Notes: generated from the sequence alone by a model not told the origin. Numbered from the stretch's first letter, positions 1-8,543 are shown. The stretch is DNA of 64,000 nucleotides from Saprospiraceae bacterium (GCA_025056735.1 JANWVR010000073.1:37496-101495); one strand, 5' to 3'. Program-made: numbers and translations.

Positions 1-280
1 CGTGGGCGTGGTGGGTGTGGTTGGACTTTTCTTCCTGATGCTCTTCCGCATCACGCAAATAGCGGAACGACAGCGCTCCAACTTCTCGCGGATTTATGCC
101 TATGGCGTGGCAGGTATTATTTTTATTCACGTGGTGATTAACTTAGGCATGACGATGGGCCTGTTTCCAATTATTGGCATTCCCTTGCCGTTCATTAGTG
201 CGGGTGGTTCTTCGCTCATAGGTTTTACGCTTATGGTGGGCGTGTTGTTAAAGTTGGATAGCCGCCGCAATCTGGCCTAA
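1..280 (+). CDS. rodA: Rod shape-determining protein RodA, C-terminal end (partial)
   Basis: The 3' end of a SEDS-family membrane glycosyltransferase (FtsW/RodA/SpoVE), which polymerises lipid II during cell elongation. The gene runs off the left edge; the frame is open from base 2 with no start needed. About 92 residues are visible: two hydrophobic segments and the family's C-terminal signature GIPLPFISAGGSSL near residues 60-73, followed by a last membrane helix and a short basic tail (SRRNLA). The 'GIPLPFISAGGSS' form and the short tail fit RodA better than FtsW, but the missing N-terminus leaves some doubt. The permease gene starts 10 bp after the stop, so the two are probably co-transcribed. 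Confidence 0.85.
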   Translation, partial: VGVVGVVGLFFLMLFRITQIAERQRSNFSRIYAYGVAGIIFIHVVINLGMTMGLFPIIGIPLPFISAGGSSLIGFTLMVGVLLKLDSRRNLA

Positions 281-290
281 GGCACCTTGT

Positions 291-1673
291 ATGCTGCTTT
301 ACTTGCTGCGACGTCTACTATTTGCTGTGCCAACGCTGCTCGTCGTTTCGCTGGCGACGTTTGCTCTAAGCCATTGCACTGACAGTGATCCCATTCCCTA
401 TGAATATGAGGCACAACCAGCAGCTTACATAGCGCGAGCGCAACAGCTGGAGCTCCACAAACCGCTGTTCTACTTCTCGCTGCGCAGTGCGGCCCTGCCC
501 GATACTCTACACCGAATCTTGCCCGTAGAGACGCGCAGGCACTTAGCTGATTTGGCTCAAAAATGGGGTAACTGGACCGCGGTGGATCGCTATTGGAAGG
601 CCTTAGTTGCTGCAGAGGCGTCGTTGCGCCCGCATGCCGTTGGGAACGCTTCAGCAGCCCTGACTGCGATGCGCCTGGCTCGTTCGCCGCAGGAGGCTGC
701 TATGCCGATGGGCGTTTTGCAAAACTGGGCTGACACCCTATCCGATGCTACGCTACGTGCGCAGGCAAAGGAACACCTGGCTGCCTTGGAGCAAGCCCGA
801 ACATACTGGGCCCGATATCCGCAGCGCTGGAAAGCACTTGGGCCAGTGGTACACTGGCACGGTACCGACAATCGCTATCACCGCTGGCTAACAGGCTTCG
901 TGAGCGGTCAGCCAGGTATTTCTGTGGTTACAGGGAATCCGCTGCTTAACGAATTACGCCCGCGCCTCTATGCCACACTGCTCATCAATGGCATGGCCCT
1001 GCTGTTGGCTTACGCGCTGGGCGTACCGTTGGGCATGTTTATGGCCCGCTGGCGAGATCGCTGGTTCGACAGCAGCCTGCGCTTTGGCATCCTGTTTCTG
1101 TATTCCATGCCCGTCATTTGGTTGGGCAGCGTACTTATGCTGTTGCTAGCTCGCCCTGATCTCGGTCTGGGCTGGCTGCGCGGCGGTTCTGCCGAGCCCT
1201 GGCTTCTCAGCGGCAAACCCTTCTTGCGTTGGGCATGGGACAACGCCGATCGCTTTTTGCTGCCTGCACTCACGCTGGCGCTACACCATGGCGCTGTCAT
1301 CGCTTTGCAGGTGCGAACGGGCATGGTGGAGGCCCTGCAAAAGGATTTCATCCTTACTGCGCGTGCCAAAGGGCTGAGCGAACGGGCGGTCTTCTGGCGA
1401 CACGCTTTCCGCGACGGGCTTTTCCCCGTCATCACTACCTTTGGCTACCTCTTCCCCGTGCTGTTCAGCGGCTCTTTGGTCGTCGAGTATCTGTTTGACT
1501 TCCCTGGTATGGGCGTCAAAATGCAGACCTCCTTCGCCCAACACGACCACCCCGTGCTGTTCGCCATGGTGATGTTTACCGCCGTCATCACCCTGCTGGG
1601 TATGCTTATCGCCGACGCGCTCTATGCCTGGGCCGATCCAAGGGTGAGATTGGGAATGGAAAATGGGAGGTGA
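291..1673 (+). CDS. DppB-like ABC transporter permease with long periplasmic insert
   Basis: An inner-membrane permease of the peptide/nickel (DppB/OppB) ABC importer family. Residues 1-30 form the first membrane helix with the typical start MLLYLLRRLLFAVPTLLVVS. The BPD_transp_1 core with about five helices lies from about residue 225 to the end, including the cytoplasmic EAA loop around residues 345-385 (EALQKDFILTARAKGL, then a DGLFPVITTFGY segment). The protein has 460 residues, whereas the family usually has about 310-340. The extra length is an insert of about 180 residues between helix 1 and helix 2, rich in Ala/Arg/Trp and predicted periplasmic. No ATPase, second permease or binding protein is encoded nearby, so the rest of the transporter must lie elsewhere. 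Substrate unknown. Confidence 0.85.
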   Translation: MLLYLLRRLLFAVPTLLVVSLATFALSHCTDSDPIPYEYEAQPAAYIARAQQLELHKPLFYFSLRSAALPDTLHRILPVETRRHLADLAQKWGNWTAVDRYWKALVAAEASLRPHAVGNASAALTAMRLARSPQEAAMPMGVLQNWADTLSDATLRAQAKEHLAALEQARTYWARYPQRWKALGPVVHWHGTDNRYHRWLTGFVSGQPGISVVTGNPLLNELRPRLYATLLINGMALLLAYALGVPLGMFMARWRDRWFDSSLRFGILFLYSMPVIWLGSVLMLLLARPDLGLGWLRGGSAEPWLLSGKPFLRWAWDNADRFLLPALTLALHHGAVIALQVRTGMVEALQKDFILTARAKGLSERAVFWRHAFRDGLFPVITTFGYLFPVLFSGSLVVEYLFDFPGMGVKMQTSFAQHDHPVLFAMVMFTAVITLLGMLIADALYAWADPRVRLGMENGR

Positions 1674-1712
1674 AAAATGGAAAGTTATAAATGAAAAATA
1701 GGGGGAGGTGGG

Positions 1713-3215
1713 TTAGAGCCCGTATTTGTCAATGAGATAAATGAGTGCAGCCATGCTGGCAGCGCCGAGTTGCAGTTCGCGTGGGTGCACGGCCTCGAAC
1801 ACGTCTGCTGCGGTGTGGTGGAAGTCGAAGTAGCGCTGCGAGTCGGGCCGCAGGCCAGCGAGAAGGCCTTTTTGTCCGCGTAGGGGGCTGATGTCGGCTC
1901 CCGATCCGCCGCGCCAGAGCGCGAGGCCAAAAGGGCGCAGGACTTCCTCAAATTGCAAGACTTGCTCAAAGTAGGAGTCTATCATCTCTGGATCGGCGTC
2001 AAAGCTGAAGCCGCGCGGGGTGAACCCGCCGGCGTCGCTCTCTAAGGCAAAGAGGTGCATTTCCTCTTTTTCTTCGGCTGCGGCTGCATAGGTGAGGCCT
2101 CCGCGCAGGCCGTTTTCTTCATTCATGAACAGCACGCAGCGCAGGGTATGGCGCGGGCGATAGCCCAGTTGACGCAGCAGATAAAGGACTTCCATGCTTT
2201 GCACACAGCCAGCACCGTCGTCGTGCGCACCGTGGCCTACGTCCCAGCTATCTAAGTGGCCGCCGACCAGAATGATTTTGTCGGGCATCAGCGAGCCGCG
2301 AATCTCGCCAATGACGTTGTATGAAAGTACGTCGGGTAATGTGCGGCAATTCAGCGCGATGGACACGCGTGCATTCGGCTCTTCGCGGAGTAAGGCACTA
2401 AGGCGCTCAGCGGCATTAGTACTGATCGCTGCCGCTGGAATAAGCGCATAGGCAGAGTCGTAACGCAGCATACCCGTGTGCGGATAATCGTCGAGTGCTA
2501 ACCCCATGGAGCGTACTAACACAGCTACGGCGCCGTACTTTGCAGCGCGAGATGGGCCACTCACGCGCTGATCTACTGCGCCACCATAGGCCTCGAATGT
2601 ATTGATGTGGCGGCATTCCATAGGACGGTTGTAAAATACAATCTTACCCGCTATGCCTTGCCGGCCAAGCGAGTCCAGGGCCTCCCAGCTACGCACTTCG
2701 ACTACTTCGCCCACCACGGGCTTACCGCCCGTACCTACCGAGCCGCCTAACGCCAGAGCTGGCAGCGGGATGGATTTGCGCTTAGCCGTGCCCAACACCT
2801 CCACCTTCTCGGGAGCACCGCGTTCCCATCGGGGCACCATGACGGGCTGAAGCCAGACACTATCCAATCGGCAGGTGTCCAGCACTGCTTTTGTCCACTG
2901 AACAGCCTTCTCTGCACCCAGGCTACCACTCAGGCGGTGCCCAGCAGTGTAACATAGATCGCGTAGCCACGGGTATGACCGGCCCTCTGAGAGCGAGTGG
3001 CTAAAAATTTTTTGAATGAAAGCCCGGTCCGCTGCCCACGGATCTTTTTGCGAAAAAATCGAACCCGGCAGTGTAAGGTGTACAATAACAAGCACCAAAT
3101 AAGCGCTCCAGGCGTGCCTTGTCGCCCTTGAAACGATTTTTACTTTGCTAAGGTTGTTCTCCGTGGCTACATGAAAAAAGGTGATACCAAAAGACTTGAT
3201 GTCTAATTTAGCCAT
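1713..3215 (-). CDS. Secreted M28-family zinc metallopeptidase
   Basis: A secreted aminopeptidase- or carboxypeptidase-like enzyme of peptidase family M28 (PA domain plus di-zinc peptidase). An N-terminal hydrophobic stretch near residues 35-52 ending GSIFSQ looks like a signal peptide but lies unusually far from the ATG. A GTG start at about residue 25 or 28 would give a normal signal peptide. The catalytic domain fills the C-terminal 200 residues: GGHLDSWD (His and Asp), AHDDGAG (bridging Asp), MNEENG (Glu-Glu), ESDAGG (Asp) and the final FHHTAADVF (His). All five expected zinc/catalytic positions are present. The gene converges on the permease (39 bp between stops) and its upstream region is very AT-rich. 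No T9SS sorting domain is present. Confidence 0.9.
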   Translation of the reverse strand: MAKLDIKSFGITFFHVATENNLSKVKIVSRATRHAWSAYLVLVIVHLTLPGSIFSQKDPWAADRAFIQKIFSHSLSEGRSYPWLRDLCYTAGHRLSGSLGAEKAVQWTKAVLDTCRLDSVWLQPVMVPRWERGAPEKVEVLGTAKRKSIPLPALALGGSVGTGGKPVVGEVVEVRSWEALDSLGRQGIAGKIVFYNRPMECRHINTFEAYGGAVDQRVSGPSRAAKYGAVAVLVRSMGLALDDYPHTGMLRYDSAYALIPAAAISTNAAERLSALLREEPNARVSIALNCRTLPDVLSYNVIGEIRGSLMPDKIILVGGHLDSWDVGHGAHDDGAGCVQSMEVLYLLRQLGYRPRHTLRCVLFMNEENGLRGGLTYAAAAEEKEEMHLFALESDAGGFTPRGFSFDADPEMIDSYFEQVLQFEEVLRPFGLALWRGGSGADISPLRGQKGLLAGLRPDSQRYFDFHHTAADVFEAVHPRELQLGAASMAALIYLIDKYGL

Positions 3216-3321
3216 AAAATCATAATTTTATTTTTAAATTTATTTTTATTCGGAACTTTGTTTTTGATATTGATGTGTGCGGATGCGTTCGTCGAAAAAA
3301 CGCAAAAAAAGCGTACGTGTT

Positions 3322-3354
3322 CTTGTGTAAATTACACAAAGCCTCTTATCTTTG
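3322..3354 (+). promoter_or_regulatory. Bacteroidota-type promoter with overlapping palindromic operator
   Basis: The -7 element TATCTTTG at 3347-3354 matches TAnnTTTG exactly. A -33-like CTTG at 3322-3325 precedes it with a 21-base spacer. A perfect 17-base palindrome, TTGTGTAA-A-TTACACAA at 3323-3339, overlaps the -33 element and lies between the two boxes. This placement suits repression or activation by a dimeric regulator; the half-site TTGTG resembles sites of the CRP/FNR superfamily (inference). No plus-strand protein gene follows for 2 kb. Confidence 0.55.
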
Positions 3355-3360
3355 TGCTGC

Positions 3361-3600
3361 AAAAAGCCGAGTACTTCGAAGAGCAATAATTTGGTTTTAT
3401 TTGGTTAGGGCTGAGGTAGTGCTGTGGTGGCGCTACCTCATTTTGTTCCAGCGAACGTGCAAAGAAAGAACGGCCCTGGCGAATGTCGTAGGCCCCGGGT
3501 GGTTTGGCAGTCTTTTGCGATGGGACACACCTTTTGCCTTCCGAGTTTACTCTTTGGCGAGACGCTCACGCTAAGACAAGTGTTGTCCTAACGAAAAAAG
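3361..3600 (+). ncRNA. Predicted structured non-coding RNA of about 200-240 nt, class unknown
   Basis: Transcription from the promoter at 3347-3354 would start near 3360. The bases 3400-3410 (TTTGGTTAGGG) can pair with 3586-3596 (TCCTAACGAAA) with one G-G mismatch, closing a domain of about 197 nt. Inside it are a perfect 8-bp hairpin, TGAGGTAG/CTACCTCA (about 3412-3440), and a 5-bp hairpin, GACAA-gtg-TTGTC (3576-3588), just before the closing strand. The size and single closing helix recall 6S RNA, but I cannot match it to a known family, and it lacks the RNase P, tmRNA and SRP RNA signatures I know. The plus-strand transcript would converge on the OLD-like gene. Confidence 0.4.
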
Positions 3601-3652
3601 AGGCGGCACTTTTAGATGGATAAGTGTTGGTGTTCAAGGGAAACATGCTCCA

Positions 3653-5215
3653 TTAGCGCGCCTGCCAGCGGCGAATTTGGCTTTCCAACTGGTCAGCAAA
3701 GATCTGGATATCGCCTTCGCCGCATTGGACTTCCTGGCGTGCCAGCGTACGCATTAGATCTAAGTGATTGAATTTGAGTTGCTCGCAGAAGGAGAAGTAC
3801 TTGTTTTTGACGATATTATTCGGGTGGTCGGTGGCATTGCTGAAAAGACGGTCAGCGACGTCAAGTTGCTCCAGCAAATGCCTGCTCTGCAAGCCAAGTA
3901 TTGGTGCGTAGTCTTCGGGACGTTGACGGAGCGTTTCCCAGGCCCATTCTTCTGGAACATTACCCGGCAAAAACAGCGGTTCGAGATTAGAGCCATACTG
4001 CTCGGCTATTTTAACAAGCTTCTCTTTCAGATGGCGTCCGTCACCGTCGAGGACAAACACAAAACTGCTCAGCTGTTTAAATTTTCCCAGTGCTTCGATA
4101 TGCTGGCTGAACTGGTCTTTGCCAGTATCGCGCCCTATGACGATGTCGTCTGGCCGCAGGCCGATCTTAGGGTTGAGCGCGTCGAGTACACCAACGATAA
4201 CACTTTCAGAAATCTCGTCTTCGCACAGGATAGATAGTTTCTCAATAGACTGACCGTAGAGCGCCTTCTGAATGACGTCGCGATAGGCTGGTAGGACGAC
4301 GACGTTGTCTGCTGTTCGCTCCAGAAAAATACGCCCTTCCACAGGCACACATTCCAGCACCACTGGGCTGTGCGTGGTAACGATAATTTGCAAGTCGTTG
4401 CGCATGGCTAACCGGAGCAGTTCTAACATGAGCATTTGCTGAGTGAAAGGGTGTAAACCGGCCTCAATTTCATCAATGAGCACCAGTGCGTTCTTAAGGC
4501 GCGATAGGTCTTTAGATAGGCGCAAGATAGCGCGCTCACCCGCAGACATGTGGAATTCCGAGTAGTTGCTGGGGGTTTCCTGGCCCTGCCTCAAGGCAAA
4601 GAGGAGGTTTTTGGCCTTGGAGCGGATTTCTACCATCTGATCATAGCGGAGCGGCAAAATCAAATGGGCAAAGGCGATCAAGTCGGAGGTAAGTTCCTCT
4701 ACGGTGTAATGGCCCTTCTGACCGATCTGGAGCACACTCCTGACCTCGGCTGGGTTGGTTAGGTTAGCTAATGTGCGCAAGTAAACGTCACGCTCAGGCT
4801 GTTCACCCCCAGATTGACCCATGTAACTCTTTGACCAAGCGGCACCTTTGGCCCAACGCATGGCTGTCGGCCTTTTTTGGCTGATATACAGAAATTCAAA
4901 AGCAGGATTGCCCGGAGCGTCCGAATATTGCATATGCTTTCTTAGGGTCAGACTCGGGAATAATGTAGCCGGGCTGTACGAGTCACGCGAACTCTGACTT
5001 CCAGGTTTTCTGTAAGCGCAGGCACAAGCGAGCAGCACCGTCGTTTTGCCGCTGGCATTTGGGCCAGCCAGAACAGATACCGGAAAACGGAACATCACTG
5101 AAAGATCGCGAATCTCTCTGAAATTCGCAATAGCGACATTCGTCAAGAAGTCGCTGTAGACATTCCCTTTGGCGCGCAACTGATCCCAGACCTGTTTGAA
5201 ATTCCTCTGTATCAT
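3653..5215 (-). CDS. OLD-like ATPase with C-terminal TOPRIM nuclease domain
   Basis: An SMC/ABC-type ATPase fused to a TOPRIM nuclease, the layout of OLD-family proteins, many of which act in phage exclusion. Walker A is GPNASGKTT at residues 51-59, the signature MSAGERA at 223-229, Walker B ALVLIDEIEAGLHP at 243-256 and the H-loop TTHSP at 280-284. The TOPRIM part begins near residue 325, with the acidic residue E332 (in LCEDE) and the DxD pair D390/D392 in FVLDGDG. At 520 residues it is short for OLD. There is no UvrD-like helicase next to it, so it is not a Gabija GajA-GajB pair; it would be a stand-alone (class 1-like) OLD. A fused PARIS-type AAA/DUF4435 protein is the main alternative. 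The ATPase is certain; the nuclease call is strong; defence is inference. Confidence 0.8.
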   Translation of the reverse strand: MIQRNFKQVWDQLRAKGNVYSDFLTNVAIANFREIRDLSVMFRFPVSVLAGPNASGKTTVLLACACAYRKPGSQSSRDSYSPATLFPSLTLRKHMQYSDAPGNPAFEFLYISQKRPTAMRWAKGAAWSKSYMGQSGGEQPERDVYLRTLANLTNPAEVRSVLQIGQKGHYTVEELTSDLIAFAHLILPLRYDQMVEIRSKAKNLLFALRQGQETPSNYSEFHMSAGERAILRLSKDLSRLKNALVLIDEIEAGLHPFTQQMLMLELLRLAMRNDLQIIVTTHSPVVLECVPVEGRIFLERTADNVVVLPAYRDVIQKALYGQSIEKLSILCEDEISESVIVGVLDALNPKIGLRPDDIVIGRDTGKDQFSQHIEALGKFKQLSSFVFVLDGDGRHLKEKLVKIAEQYGSNLEPLFLPGNVPEEWAWETLRQRPEDYAPILGLQSRHLLEQLDVADRLFSNATDHPNNIVKNKYFSFCEQLKFNHLDLMRTLARQEVQCGEGDIQIFADQLESQIRRWQAR

Positions 5216-5280
5216 GCTATTGGAAATAACCCATCGCCTTCTTTAGAAAGATACGGCAGGGACTCGTGAAAATCTATGAG

Positions 5281-5288
5281 CAAAAATA
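5281..5288 (-). promoter_or_regulatory. Possible promoter (-7 element) for the OLD-like gene
   Basis: On the minus strand the bases read TATTTTTG, an exact match to TAnnTTTG, about 65 bases before the ATG at 5215. No good TTTG is seen at the -33 position, so the call is tentative. Confidence 0.35.
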
Positions 5289-5398
5289 GCAGACTTCATT
5301 TCTTTGGGGCAGTTGTATTGAGCTATTACCCCCACAGACAATGAGTGGATGAAAAGGGACAAAGCATATTTGTGCAAACATTCCGAAAACACGTTTTT

Positions 5399-6370
5399 AT
5401 GCGATGGCGACCCTTTCTCATCTGGAGCCCGGTTCTTCTTCTGTTATCCTGCTACGAACCAAGGGAAGGCACGCATCCTCTCGCCTTCTTCCATTGGAAA
5501 AACCGCCTCGCCCTTTCGCCCGCAGAAGTTGCTTTACTGGATAGCCTCGATTGCCAAACGCTGTACGTCAAGTTTTTAGACGTAGCGCGCGAGGCCGGCG
5601 GCCCCATTCGCCCCTATGCACTGCTGCAGGTGGCCGACACAACCGGACTCAGCGGGCGCGATGTCGTGCCCTGTGTGTTTCTGACGAACTCCGTTTTTTA
5701 CGACCTCTCGGATGCTGAGACGGAAGCGCTGGCTCGAAAAGTGGCGCTGGCTTTAGCGGACATCGGGCAGCAATTTCCGCAGCCCGCCTTTTCTGAGGTG
5801 CAGCTGGACTGCGACTGGACCGACCGCACTCGTCAGGTATTTTTTCTTTTTTTAAAAAAATTAAAGCCACTGCTACCGCCTCAAACGCGCCTGAGCGCCA
5901 CGATACGCCTACACCAATATAAATTTCCCAACCGCACGGGCGTGCCGCCGGTAGAGCGCGGGCTGCTAATGTTGTACAACACAGGCGATATTCAGAACCC
6001 TGACGAAGAGAACTCCATTTTTTCGCTCGACGCTGCACTGCGCTATCTCGAAGGAACGCCGGCGCATTACCCGCTTCCATTGGATGTGGCGCTGCCCGCC
6101 TTTGGCTGGACACTGGTTTATCGCGATGGGCGTCTGTGGAAGATTGGCCCGGAAGGCTACAAACCGCCCCCTTACGACGGCGAGCAGGGCGTACGCACCG
6201 AGGTAGCTGACACGGCCCTGCTGCGGCAGGCGGCGCAAGCAGCAGCCCGCGTGTCGCTGGCGCCGGACGGACGGGTGGCATTCTTTCGGTTAGACAGCGC
6301 GGCGGTCAGGCGATACAGTGCTGATTTTCTGAGAGAAGTAGCAAGGATGGCAGCTGGCAGTTCCAATTAA
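5399..6370 (+). CDS. Hypothetical lipoprotein, DUF3142/TIM-barrel-like
   Basis: A lipoprotein of about 323 residues with unknown function. The ATG at 5399 is chosen over the one at 5345 because it directly precedes a lipoprotein signal, MRWRPFLIWSPVLLLLSC, with lipobox LLSC and acylated Cys18. After it come FFHWKNRLALSP, VQLDCDWTDRTRQVFFLFLKK, then LPPQTRLSATIRLHQ and LLMLYNTGD. This pattern of an Asp-rich strand followed by a helix and an 'LS-T-RLHQ' strand resembles DUF3142-type proteins, thought to have a glycosidase-like barrel. That link is from memory of the family pattern and is uncertain. It stands alone between the OLD-like gene (divergent) and the PhoX-like gene. Confidence 0.7.
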   Translation: MRWRPFLIWSPVLLLLSCYEPREGTHPLAFFHWKNRLALSPAEVALLDSLDCQTLYVKFLDVAREAGGPIRPYALLQVADTTGLSGRDVVPCVFLTNSVFYDLSDAETEALARKVALALADIGQQFPQPAFSEVQLDCDWTDRTRQVFFLFLKKLKPLLPPQTRLSATIRLHQYKFPNRTGVPPVERGLLMLYNTGDIQNPDEENSIFSLDAALRYLEGTPAHYPLPLDVALPAFGWTLVYRDGRLWKIGPEGYKPPPYDGEQGVRTEVADTALLRQAAQAAARVSLAPDGRVAFFRLDSAAVRRYSADFLREVARMAAGSSN

Positions 6371-6464
6371 CCGCAACTTAACACCCGCCGCGCCTAAACT
6401 TAATACAGGGCCAAAATGGGCTTAACTCGGCGCAAATTCCTTTGCACCCAAAAGACGTATTGTC

Positions 6465-8369
6465 ATGAAAAACAGCTACTTTCTCTCCGTTGTTGCGCTG
6501 CTGCTGGCAGCTTCTCTGAGCGCTCAGGCGCCCTTTACCACCTTCGATACCGCCTATGTAGCCGGCTCCACAGTGATCCGCGTATCTCCTTCGCTGAAGG
6601 CTAATGTTGTATTCCGCGAAGGAAGTAACTGGGTGCGCCTGGAGCGTCAAGACGGCTTCAAGGCCGTTGTTCCCGCTCCGCGTGAGCACGACTTCCTCAC
6701 GTATCTGCCCAATCCGACCAATCCGAACGGTAAGGGTCTGCTCGCCGTCAATCACGAGCGCTCGACGATCCGCAGCGAGCGCCCGGCGCTGGGCATGGGC
6801 GGCGCTATGTCCATCGTCCCGGTCGTCCGCGTGGGCGATACCTGGAGAATTGACAACTCCATTGCCATCGGTGACACTTGCTTTGCCGTAGACTTCTCAC
6901 CGGTAGGTTTTACAACCACCAACTGCGGCGGCGCGCTACTCTCGACAGGCAACGTACTGACGGGCGAGGAAATCTTCGCCAACTTCAACTCCAACCAGCA
7001 AATCTCGAACAACTTCGATACCCTGCTCAACCAGTTCGGCTACGATGGCCAGGGCAATTACACCATCCCGGCTTCGGTACCCGAATTTGGCGGTCGCAAA
7101 ATCAAGATGTTCCAAAACTTTGGCTGGCTGACGGAGGTAGATCCAAACACGCGCCGCGCTGTGCGCAAGCTATATCACGCGGGCCGCATGTCGTTTGAAG
7201 GCACTGTCGAACTCGGCGATCGTCGCACGCTCGTGCATGGAAATGACTTTGTGCCCAATTCGGCGCTGCCACACGGTTCGTTTATTTACAAGTATGTGGC
7301 CGACAAACCTGGCGACTTCACGACGGGTAATCTTTACGTATTCAAGCAAAATCCAGGCTCTTACGAAGGCGTATGGCTGCAAATCCCGCGTAATCTGGAC
7401 TCTTTGTTGATTGCTCCGGCTATTGCTACGCGTATGGGTGCCACGTTCTTCCAGCGCATTGAATGGACGCGCCTCGACCCGGTAACTGGCCGCGTTTATT
7501 TAGCCGAGACAGGCCGCGACAACCAGTCCATGGCCCTCTCGATGCGCAACGGCGCTACGGTACCCCAGCACTGGCGGGATGGCAACCTTTTCAATCCGGC
7601 GGACTCCGTTTGCCGCCACCCATACGGCGCTGTGCTGGTGCTCGAAAATGCGCTGACCGATAAGCCCTCTGTGCGCGTACACCTGTGGGGCGGCCCCGAA
7701 GTCCCCAACAATCCAGCGGCATCTAAGTTCGTGTTCAACAGCGTGGATGGCATCGCGCTGGCTACGTATGGCAACAAGCGCTTCCTCGTGCTGCAGGAAG
7801 ACAACATCGGCACTTCGCTGGGGCGTATCGTGCCCAGCTTTGTTGGTGCTTTCCCGTACGAAGTGCCCAAAGCCTTCATGCTTGACCTGGACATTCCGAA
7901 TCCGACGCCTGCCAACCTGCACCTCTTCCTCACAGGTACGCGCGACGCCGAATTGACGGGCGCTGTCATGACGCCCGACGGCAGCACTTGCTTTGTCAAC
8001 AACCAGCATCCCAATGGCACGGGCGAAAGCTTTGCCTCTGACACCGTCGGTAATGTGTCCAGCCTTGGTAACGTCTATCCCTTCCAGCGCGCCCTTACCG
8101 TCGCCATCACGGGCTTCGATCCGAAATTGATCAGCAGCATTCCGAAGATTGACCAAGATGCTGAGGAATTAGTACTCTTCCCGAACCCGACCTTCCGTGC
8201 CGTGCACTTCAATAAGATCGTGGACATCGAGCTCTACAACGCTCAGGGCCAACTGCTGCGCGTGCGCGAGCAGGTAGCCCATGTCAACGTGGACGACTTA
8301 GAGCCGGGTACGTACTTCCTGCGCACCCAGCACGACCAGAAGACGTACCGCATTGTGGTAACGCGCTAA
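6465..8369 (+). CDS. Secreted PhoX/DUF839-like protein with T9SS type A sorting domain
   Basis: A predicted secreted beta-propeller protein of the PhoX (DUF839) alkaline phosphatase family, 634 residues. Residues 1-21 are a signal peptide ending LSAQA. Family segments follow in order: LLAVNHERS, ALGMGGAMSI, NCGGALLSTGNVLTGEE, KLYHAGRMSFEG, then GSFIYKYV, RIEWTRLDPVTGRVYLAET and a late VNNQHPNGTGES. PhoX enzymes bind calcium and iron and release phosphate from esters; whether this one keeps all ligands cannot be judged by eye. The last 70 residues are a type A sorting domain (VLFPNPTF at its start, LEPGTYFLRT near its end), so it should leave the cell through the T9SS. A strong hairpin follows the gene. 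Confidence 0.8.
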   Translation: MKNSYFLSVVALLLAASLSAQAPFTTFDTAYVAGSTVIRVSPSLKANVVFREGSNWVRLERQDGFKAVVPAPREHDFLTYLPNPTNPNGKGLLAVNHERSTIRSERPALGMGGAMSIVPVVRVGDTWRIDNSIAIGDTCFAVDFSPVGFTTTNCGGALLSTGNVLTGEEIFANFNSNQQISNNFDTLLNQFGYDGQGNYTIPASVPEFGGRKIKMFQNFGWLTEVDPNTRRAVRKLYHAGRMSFEGTVELGDRRTLVHGNDFVPNSALPHGSFIYKYVADKPGDFTTGNLYVFKQNPGSYEGVWLQIPRNLDSLLIAPAIATRMGATFFQRIEWTRLDPVTGRVYLAETGRDNQSMALSMRNGATVPQHWRDGNLFNPADSVCRHPYGAVLVLENALTDKPSVRVHLWGGPEVPNNPAASKFVFNSVDGIALATYGNKRFLVLQEDNIGTSLGRIVPSFVGAFPYEVPKAFMLDLDIPNPTPANLHLFLTGTRDAELTGAVMTPDGSTCFVNNQHPNGTGESFASDTVGNVSSLGNVYPFQRALTVAITGFDPKLISSIPKIDQDAEELVLFPNPTFRAVHFNKIVDIELYNAQGQLLRVREQVAHVNVDDLEPGTYFLRTQHDQKTYRIVVTR

Positions 8370-8413
8370 TAGCCTGTTAGCCAGGCGGTTGCCATGACGC
8401 GCCGCACAAAATT

Positions 8414-8460
8414 GCAGCAGCATGAAACCCTATTTACGGGCTTCATGCTGCTGCGCATTT
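8414..8460 (+). terminator. Hairpin terminator after the PhoX-like gene
   Basis: A 13-bp stem GCAGCAGCATGAA/TTCATGCTGCTGC (8414-8426 with 8442-8454) is extended by CCC/GGG around the loop TATTTAC. It begins 45 bases after the stop and is followed by GCATTTAA, a weak T-tract. The stem is symmetric enough to stop RNA polymerase or protect the 3' end. Confidence 0.55.
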
Positions 8461-8543
8461 AATGACACCCAGGCCGAAGCACCTGAAAATCAGAGAAAAC
8501 ACTCGAGGTTCTCACCTTTTTAAGACAGTAAACTATTCCGGAT

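Larger units (their letters stand above)
3216..3652. other. Gene-free stretch of about 440 bp holding a promoter, a palindrome and a predicted RNA
   Basis: This stretch separates the 5' end of the M28 peptidase gene from the 3' end of the OLD-like gene. The first 50 bases are AT-rich and probably hold the M28 promoter. A plus-strand promoter-like sequence with an overlapping palindrome lies at 3322-3354, and the following 240 bases contain several self-complementary segments but no convincing protein. The one open frame here, a 99-residue Trp/Arg-rich product at 3275-3574, begins upstream of the promoter and resembles nothing I know, so I do not call it. Confidence 0.6.

Noticed and set aside
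3275..3574. A 99-residue open frame in the gap after the M28 gene
   Set aside because: It starts upstream of the promoter in this gap, has an odd Trp/Arg/Cys-rich content and no recognisable features; the same bases look like a structured RNA.
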